NCBI GenBank assembly: GCA_019247135.1
Contig: JAFAPL010000303.1
Span: 1-11,014 of the forward strand
Direction of reading: 5' to 3'
DNA: 11,014 nt
Source of the DNA: Chloroflexota bacterium
GTDB taxonomy: Bacteria > Chloroflexota > UBA6077 > CF-72
Part shown: positions 6,674 through 11,014 of the stretch, in pieces
Layout of the letters: every line of letters begins with the position of its first letter
How positions within the stretch are numbered: position 1 is the stretch's first letter
The notes under the pieces: generated by a model
Database searches by the model: none
What the model was told of the DNA's origin: nothing
The model's input: only the letters and a program-made list of their open reading frames with translations
Made by a program: the position numbers and the translations under genes

Positions 6674-7568
6674 CGGTGAGGAGATTCACGAGGATAACGC
6701 CCACCAGTAACGTGGCGAGCAGCGCTTGAGACAGCGGATAGTCACGCTGTTGGATGGCATCGATCAACAATTTGCCCACACCCGGGCGGTTGAACACGAT
6801 CTCGATCACACCGGCCGCTCCGAGCATCTGGCCGAGTTGAAGACCCAGCACGGCCAACACAGGAATGAGCGCGTTTCTCAGTGCATGCGCTCGCAGCACC
6901 ATCGTTGCGCTGAGACCTTTCGCGCGCGCAGTCCGCAAGTAATCTTCACTGAGCACGTTGAGTAACGACGCCCGTGTGGTCCTCGCCAGCAGCGCGGCGG
7001 AGTTGAAGCCGAGCGCGACGGCTGGAAGCACAAGATAACGCAGCTGGTTGGCGATATCGGTTCCTTCGCCCGCGCCTTGGACGGGAAACCAGCCAAGCCT
7101 GTAACTGAGGATGTAAATCATGATCAGGGCGAGCAGGAACCCGGGCGCGGCGATGCCAAGCAGTGCAATCAACATCGCCGCCACATCGGCCGCCGTATTT
7201 CGCTTGAGGGCGGCGAGCACGCCCAGCGGGAGACCAATCACGCAGGTCACCATGACTGCCGCCACCGCAAGCTGGAGCGTATACGGCAGCGCCGCGCCAA
7301 CCAGTACGGTGACGTCCTGGTTACGCCAGTACGAAACTCCGAGCTGACCCGTCAGGACATTGCCGACGTACTTGACGTACTGCACCGGCAACGGCTGATC
7401 CAGCCCATAGCGAGCCCTGAGCGTCGCCTCCAGCTCGGGTGTGCGGTAGTCGCCGAGCATGATCTGCACCGGATCCCCCGGCGTGAGCCGCAGGATCAGA
7501 AACATCACCGTCAACGCCCCGACAAGCGTGATAAACGCCTGCAAAAGCCGGCGAACGATGTTCAGCAC
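6630..7568 (-). CDS. DppB-like ABC transporter permease (peptide/opine/nickel family)
   Basis: A 312-residue inner-membrane permease of normal DppB length. It begins with the membrane helix MLNIVRRLLQAFITLVGALT followed by the family segment LRLTPGDP (26-33). The periplasmic loop holds YGLDQPLPVQYVKYVGNVLTGQLGVSY (54-80). Five more membrane helices follow. The EAA loop is DYLRTARAKGLS...RAHALRNALIP (209-236), and the C-terminus GVIEIVFNRPGVG...YGLVDPRIR (253-310) is diagnostic. The start codon is GTG at 7568; an out-of-frame ATG seven bases upstream hits a stop at once, so GTG is preferred. It forms the channel with the overlapping DppC-like protein, and the upstream binding protein most likely feeds it. 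A 150-base gap with a strong hairpin separates it from the binding-protein gene. Confidence 0.92.
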   Translation of the reverse strand: MLNIVRRLLQAFITLVGALTVMFLILRLTPGDPVQIMLGDYRTPELEATLRARYGLDQPLPVQYVKYVGNVLTGQLGVSYWRNQDVTVLVGAALPYTLQLAVAAVMVTCVIGLPLGVLAALKRNTAADVAAMLIALLGIAAPGFLLALIMIYILSYRLGWFPVQGAGEGTDIANQLRYLVLPAVALGFNSAALLARTTRASLLNVLSEDYLRTARAKGLSATMVLRAHALRNALIPVLAVLGLQLGQMLGAAGVIEIVFNRPGVGKLLIDAIQQRDYPLSQALLATLLVGVILVNLLTDVLYGLVDPRIRHA

Positions 7569-7674
7569 GCTAGCATCCGCACCTGTCTATCCGAGCGCGT
7601 CAGCGAGGCATGTCCGCAGCATGGACAATATTTCGCACCGGCGCGATTACCCGCCGTTCCAGCGCTCCGCTTGA

Positions 7675-7705
7675 GCGAGGACGGCGGGGTTGCCCGCCGC
7701 CTCGC
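7675..7705 (-). promoter_or_regulatory. Strong hairpin between the binding-protein and permease genes
   Basis: GCGAGG (7675-7680), one bulged A, then CGGCGGG (7682-7688) pair with CCCGCCG (7693-7699) and CCTCGC (7700-7705) around the loop GTTG. This is a 13-bp, very GC-rich stem 13 bases after the binding-protein stop codon (minus strand). No T-tract follows, so it is not a classic terminator. In ABC operons such a hairpin often stabilises the 3' end of the binding-protein message or partly terminates transcription, giving more binding protein than permease. That role is inferred from position. Confidence 0.6.
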
Positions 7706-7718
7706 TATGCACGTCGCG

Positions 7719-9557
7719 TCAGGCGGAGGCGGGCTGGAGTGTGAGTATCGTCTTCAGCAGCTCCTGCTGCCAGGAGTGCGGGAAGCCGTACGGGTTGTCT
7801 TTCGACGGCCACCCCGTCCAGTACTGCGTACTCATCGGGTAGCGGATGATCAGCTGCGACACGTAGATCATCGGCAGATCCTTGAACCAGAGGTCCATCG
7901 CCTGATCGGTGTACGTCAGCGTCTGGGGATCGTCGACGGACAACGGGCTGATCTGGTCGACTACGGAGTCGTACGCCGGATTGCGGTAGCGCGACGTCGC
8001 CCATGAGATGGGTGCCGGCTGTCCTGTGGGCCGGTAGTACTGCGAGGTGAAGATCGACAGCATGAAGTATGGGTCCATGCCCTTCACGCCGGCCGGACCC
8101 TGGCAACCGAAATAGGTCGGTTGTTCGCCAGTCTGAACGAGGGAGTCGAGACCTGGAGACGTATCGAAGCTGGCATCGAAGCCGGCGTCGCGCAGTTGCT
8201 GCGACAGGGGCGGACCGTAGTTCTTCAGCCAGTCGGGCACCGCGATTTTCATCGTCAGCACCTGCCCCGACGAGTCCGCCCACAGCCCATCGCCGTTCCT
8301 GGTGTAGCCGAGCCCACCCATCAACTGGTTGACCATGTCGGGGTGCGCGTTCGCGTCCAGGCCGTACTTCTGTTCCAGCGGCTGGAACGACTGGTCGAAG
8401 GGCTGGAACCAGGCGTATGGCGTGAACTGGTGGAAGGCGAGCACGCCCGCGCCCGATTCGGCCAGATTGACCAGCTTGGTGCGGTCGATTGCGAAATTGA
8501 TCGCCCACCGCATCTGCGGGTTGTCATAGGGCGGTGCGCTGCTGTTGAAGCCGAGCGAGATCGGGCACCAGTCGGTGTAGCCGTACGGCGGATCCTGACC
8601 CGAGAAAGTCACGATCTTCGGGTTCTGCGCGAAGGCGCTCTTGAGGGTTGGGACCGGCACGATCTTGCCCATATCCAGATCGCCGGTAATGAGCTTCTGA
8701 ACGGCCAGCGTGTCGTCTTCATTTGGCAGATAGATGACGCGCTGAATCTTTGGCATCGGCTTGAAGCCCGTCTTCGCGCCCCAGTAGTCCGGATTCAGGT
8801 CGAAAACTTTTTGTTGCGGGGTTGTCTGAACCAGCTTGTACGGACCGGTGCCAAGCGGCCAGCCCTTCGACGGATCGTTGAACAGGTCGCTCGTGGGATC
8901 CAGACCGCTGAAAGCTTGATCCGGATAGAACTGTTCGACGATGCCGTGATTGCTGGTCAATGTGGTTGCCCACCAGCGGGGGTTCGGTTTGTTCAGGATG
9001 AATTTGACGTTCAGGTCGTCGACCGCTTGTGCTTCCTGGAGGAAGTTGACCTCGGCCGTATGGACCATTTTGTCTTGATTGTCGCGGATGATGTTGAACG
9101 TATACGCGACGTCGCGTGCGGTGAATGGCGAACCATTACTCCAGGTGATCCCATTGCGCAATGTCAGGTCGACCTGGGTGAAGTCCGAGTTGTACTGCCA
9201 GTTCGATGCCAGCCAGTTCTCGTACTCGCCGGTCAGCACATCGAACATGATCAGCGGCTCGTTCATGGTCTGCAGCGGGCCGCTGTGCCAGCCGTCCAGC
9301 GCACCGCCAGAGGTGCGGATGTTGAAGTTGTTGTAGACCGGGTTCTGGCCCGTAGCGTTGCTGGACTGCATCGCGATGAAGGTCTGGTTGCGCGGTACAT
9401 CCGGCAGCGACGTAGCCTGCGCAACCACCACGGAGGGCGACGCAGCGTTCGTCAGGAGGGCCGAGGCACCCGCGCTACCGACGCTCGAGATAGCCAGCAC
9501 ACCTACGCTGGCGGCGCCGACACTCGCCAGCACCTGCCGTCGGGTTAACCGAACCAT
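7719..9557 (-). CDS. Family 5 (DppA/OppA-type) extracytoplasmic solute-binding protein with a Tat signal
   Basis: A 612-residue binding protein, long for the family. The N-terminus carries a twin-arginine motif TRRQVL (5-10) followed by a hydrophobic small-residue stretch to about residue 48, so export by the Tat pathway is predicted. There is no Cys before residue 331, hence no lipobox. Family signatures are LRNGITWSNGSPFTARDVAYTFN (133-155), KGWPLGTGPYKL (231-242), LNPDYWG (254-260) and DNPQMRWAINFAIDRTKLV (345-363). It is rich in Trp, Tyr and Asn, which would suit an oligosaccharide as well as a peptide. The ATG at 9557 is chosen because the signal peptide begins there and GGGGGT lies nine bases before it; the frame stays open upstream but looks non-coding. 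It is the first gene of the minus-strand operon, behind a good promoter. Whether it serves the minus-strand permeases, the divergent plus-strand pair, or both, is unclear. Confidence 0.92.
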   Translation of the reverse strand: MVRLTRRQVLASVGAASVGVLAISSVGSAGASALLTNAASPSVVVAQATSLPDVPRNQTFIAMQSSNATGQNPVYNNFNIRTSGGALDGWHSGPLQTMNEPLIMFDVLTGEYENWLASNWQYNSDFTQVDLTLRNGITWSNGSPFTARDVAYTFNIIRDNQDKMVHTAEVNFLQEAQAVDDLNVKFILNKPNPRWWATTLTSNHGIVEQFYPDQAFSGLDPTSDLFNDPSKGWPLGTGPYKLVQTTPQQKVFDLNPDYWGAKTGFKPMPKIQRVIYLPNEDDTLAVQKLITGDLDMGKIVPVPTLKSAFAQNPKIVTFSGQDPPYGYTDWCPISLGFNSSAPPYDNPQMRWAINFAIDRTKLVNLAESGAGVLAFHQFTPYAWFQPFDQSFQPLEQKYGLDANAHPDMVNQLMGGLGYTRNGDGLWADSSGQVLTMKIAVPDWLKNYGPPLSQQLRDAGFDASFDTSPGLDSLVQTGEQPTYFGCQGPAGVKGMDPYFMLSIFTSQYYRPTGQPAPISWATSRYRNPAYDSVVDQISPLSVDDPQTLTYTDQAMDLWFKDLPMIYVSQLIIRYPMSTQYWTGWPSKDNPYGFPHSWQQELLKTILTLQPASA

Positions 9558-9576
9558 GCGACGTACCCCCACAGTG

Positions 9577-9595
9577 ACGGCCCGTGCGGGGCCGT
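9577..9595 (-). promoter_or_regulatory. Leader hairpin in the binding-protein 5' UTR
   Basis: ACGGCCC (9577-9583) and GGGCCGT (9589-9595) form a perfect 7-bp stem with loop GTGCG on the plus strand (CGCAC in the minus-strand transcript). It lies about 20 bases before the binding-protein start and just upstream of its GGGGGT ribosome-site candidate. If the promoter at 9633-9661 is used, the hairpin is in the mRNA leader and may affect translation or mRNA half-life. Confidence 0.4.
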
Positions 9596-9632
9596 TTCTA
9601 ACTCCTGGAGCTGATCGACAACCGAGGCCGCC

Positions 9633-9661
9633 ACTGTACGAGGTTGCCCCGGGAGTGTCAA
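9633..9661 (-). promoter_or_regulatory. Sigma70-like promoter of the binding-protein operon
   Basis: On the minus strand a perfect TTGACA (-35, 9656-9661) is followed after exactly 17 bases by TACAGT (-10, 9633-9638, four of six matches). Transcription would start near 9626 and give a leader of about 70 bases before the ATG at 9557. It probably drives the whole seven-gene operon down to 2262. Confidence 0.6.
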
Positions 9662-9686
9662 CGAAGGCCAGGCGCCCGCGGTCGGT

Positions 9687-9716
9687 TTGACAGCCGTCCT
9701 CCAGCGGGGATAGCGT
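9687..9716 (+). promoter_or_regulatory. Sigma70-like promoter of the plus-strand permease pair
   Basis: A perfect TTGACA (9687-9692) is followed after 18 bases by TAGCGT (9711-9716), a weak -10 (three of six). Transcription would start near 9723, about 70 bases before the ATG at 9794. Its -35 lies 25 bases from the divergent -35, so one regulator bound between them could control both directions. Confidence 0.42.
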
Positions 9717-9793
9717 CGCCCCTGGGAGCGGCGAACGTGTTGCGCTGGGTACTGCTCGTGATCGCAACGGCACACGGCCGGACGCGATAGCCG

Positions 9794-10786
9794 ATGCGGC
9801 CCGCGTATGTACTGCGTCGCTTCGGCGTGTTTCTCCTCGTGATCTGGGCGGCCGCGACCGTCAACTTCATCATCCCGCGCCTGTCACCTGTCGACCCGAT
9901 CAAGGAAGCGCTGCTCAAGGTGACATCGATGGGGGCGAGTCAGGCGGGCATGGAGACGCTGACCCGCACGTTCGCCGAGCGATTTGGCCTCAATCAACCA
10001 GTCTGGAGACAGTACCTCAATTACCTGGTCGATTCGGCGCAGTTCAACTTCGGCTTCTCGATCTCCTACTTTCCCACGCGTGTGATCGACATGATCGGCG
10101 GCGCCTTGCCGTGGACCATTGTGCTGGTCGGTCTTGCCACGGCCCTGACCTTTGCGGCGGGCACCATTCTGGGCGCATTCATGGCCTGGCCGTACGCGCC
10201 GCGCGCTATCCGCATTTTCGCGCCGCCGCTCTTGACGCTGTCTTCCATCCCCTATTACCTGCTGGGCCTGATCCTGATTTACCTGTTCGCCTTCGTGATC
10301 CACGCGTTTCCGCTCGGAGGCGGCTACTCGGTCGGCCTGACGCCCAGTTGGAACCTCGCGTTCCTGGGCGATGCGACGCGGCACGCCATCCTGCCGGCGC
10401 TCTCGATCATGCTCGCCGAGCTCGGCTTCTGGGCCCTCGCGATGCGGGGCATGATGATCACCATCCAGGGCGAGGACTACATGACCCTGGCCGAGGCCAA
10501 GGGCCTCCAGTCGCAGCGCGTCTTCTACAAGTACGGCGTCCGCAACGCCATGCTGCCACAGATGACGGCGCTCGCGTTGTCGATGGGTCGCGTGGTTTCC
10601 GGGGCGCTGCTGGTGGAGGTCGTGTTCGCCTATCCAGGCGTTGGCAACCTGCTGTATCAGGCCATCCGCACGTTCGACTACTTCGTCATCTATGGCGTGG
10701 TCTTCATTGTCATCGTGGCGATCGGTCTGGCAACGTTTTTTCTCGACCTGACGCTGCCCGTGCTCGATCCGCGGATCAACTACTGA
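9794..10786 (+). CDS. DppB-like ABC transporter permease of a second set
   Basis: A 330-residue inner-membrane permease. It opens with the membrane helix YVLRRFGVFLLVIWAAATVNF and the segment IPRLSPVDPI (27-36). A periplasmic loop carries FAERFGLNQPVWRQYLNYL (60-78). The EAA loop is EDYMTLAEAKGLQSQ...GVRNAMLP (227-255), and the C-terminus has VEVVFAYPGVGNLLYQA (274-290) and LDPRINY (324-330). The insertion around residues 40-57 makes the first periplasmic loop longer than in the minus-strand DppB-like protein, and the two are clearly different subfamilies. The start ATG at 9794 precedes the standard N-terminus, with only a weak ribosome site. It is transcribed divergently from the binding-protein gene and is followed after 19 bases by its DppC partner. 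It may share the binding protein or use one encoded outside the window. Confidence 0.92.
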   Translation: MRPAYVLRRFGVFLLVIWAAATVNFIIPRLSPVDPIKEALLKVTSMGASQAGMETLTRTFAERFGLNQPVWRQYLNYLVDSAQFNFGFSISYFPTRVIDMIGGALPWTIVLVGLATALTFAAGTILGAFMAWPYAPRAIRIFAPPLLTLSSIPYYLLGLILIYLFAFVIHAFPLGGGYSVGLTPSWNLAFLGDATRHAILPALSIMLAELGFWALAMRGMMITIQGEDYMTLAEAKGLQSQRVFYKYGVRNAMLPQMTALALSMGRVVSGALLVEVVFAYPGVGNLLYQAIRTFDYFVIYGVVFIVIVAIGLATFFLDLTLPVLDPRINY

Positions 10787-10805
10787 CGATCGAGCCGAGA
10801 CTGCC

Positions 10806-11014
10806 ATGAGAACCTGGCTGGAGCGCGCGACGGCTTATCCGCAACTCACGGTCGGCCTGTGCCTCATCCTGGCGATCGTTCTCATCGGCCTTATCGGACC
10901 GTTGTTCGTGGATCGTGATGGCGCCAAGGTCGGCGCGGCGGTGCCGGATCAGCCGCCCTCGCTGCAGTATCCGCTGGGCACCGACACGGTCGGGCGTAAT
11001 CTGCTCAGCGTCAT
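10806..11014 (+). CDS. DppC-like ABC transporter permease, partial (cut by the window edge)
   Basis: The first 69 codons of a DppC-type permease are visible. After a short basic start (MRTWLERATAYP) comes one membrane helix (LTVGLCLILAIVLIGLIGPLF, about 14-34). The segment YPLGTDTVGRNLLSV (55-69) matches the FGTDxxGRDxxSR hallmark that precedes the core membrane domain. The visible part is normal, with no frameshift. It starts 19 bases after the stop of the DppB-like gene, so the two form an operon. ATPase genes would be expected further right, since none is present in the window. Confidence 0.85.
   Translation, partial: MRTWLERATAYPQLTVGLCLILAIVLIGLIGPLFVDRDGAKVGAAVPDQPPSLQYPLGTDTVGRNLLSV

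Noticed and set aside
5774..7568. Possible frameshift or fusion between the overlapping permease genes
   Set aside because: Both products are complete, with intact N- and C-terminal family motifs, so the 44-base overlap is an ordinary arrangement or reflects an uncertain start of the downstream gene.
8121..9548. A 475-codon open frame on the plus strand opposite the binding-protein gene
   Set aside because: The minus-strand frame shows clear family 5 signatures along its length. The plus-strand product has no domain and is an antisense by-product of codon bias.
9558..9773. 72-codon N-terminal extension of the binding-protein frame
   Set aside because: It would put a Tat signal inside the protein and would cross the -10 and -35 elements; the ATG at 9557 gives a proper signal peptide.
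9884..10807. A 307-codon minus-strand open frame opposite the second DppB-like permease
   Set aside because: Its product is highly charged and Gln/Arg/His-rich with no membrane segments, while the plus strand encodes a textbook permease with an EAA loop.

Overview
The window is GC-rich bacterial DNA, almost entirely coding, and is built around a carbohydrate-acid type catabolic locus with its uptake system. No rRNA, tRNA, mobile element or CRISPR array was seen. The host is not identifiable with certainty. The high GC content, the Tat-type solute-binding protein without a lipobox, and the combination of RraA-like proteins, enolase-superfamily enzymes and peptide/opine-type ABC transporters would fit a soil Chloroflexota lineage, but that is a low-confidence inference. 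An actinobacterial or proteobacterial origin is not excluded.

Layout. At the left edge, on the minus strand, an RraA-family protein (230-952) is followed 21 bases later by the start of a DinB-like protein that runs out of the window (1-208). Divergent from it, with only 24 bases between the two start codons, lies an enolase-superfamily sugar-acid dehydratase-like gene on the plus strand (977-2128). A 133-base convergent gap (2129-2261) holds several inverted repeats. The centre is one long minus-strand gene train, read from right to left: solute-binding protein (7719-9557), DppB-like permease (6630-7568), DppC-like permease (5774-6673), a second RraA-family protein (5063-5743), a class V PLP-dependent enzyme (3876-5021), a small cupin (3429-3779) and a second enolase-superfamily enzyme (2262-3377). 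The gaps are 30 to 150 bases with one 44-base overlap, so this is probably one operon. A good sigma70-like promoter sits upstream of the binding protein. Back to back with it is a second TTGACA promoter for a plus-strand pair of permeases, DppB-like (9794-10786) and DppC-like (10806 to the edge).

How it may work (inference). A family 5 binding protein captures an oligomeric or acidic substrate and the permeases import it; the ATPases are not in this window. The two enolase-superfamily proteins carry the Asp/Glu-x-His, Glu, Glu and late His pattern of acid-sugar dehydratases and would make 2-keto-3-deoxy acids. The RraA-like proteins are plausible retro-aldolases for such products. The class V PLP enzyme and the cupin suggest a nitrogen-containing or otherwise modified substrate, but the real substrate cannot be read from the sequence. 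The most notable details are two RraA paralogues of which one lacks the family Arg, divergent genes with no room for a conventional promoter, a strong hairpin between the binding-protein gene and its permeases, and one binding-protein gene flanked by two different permease sets.
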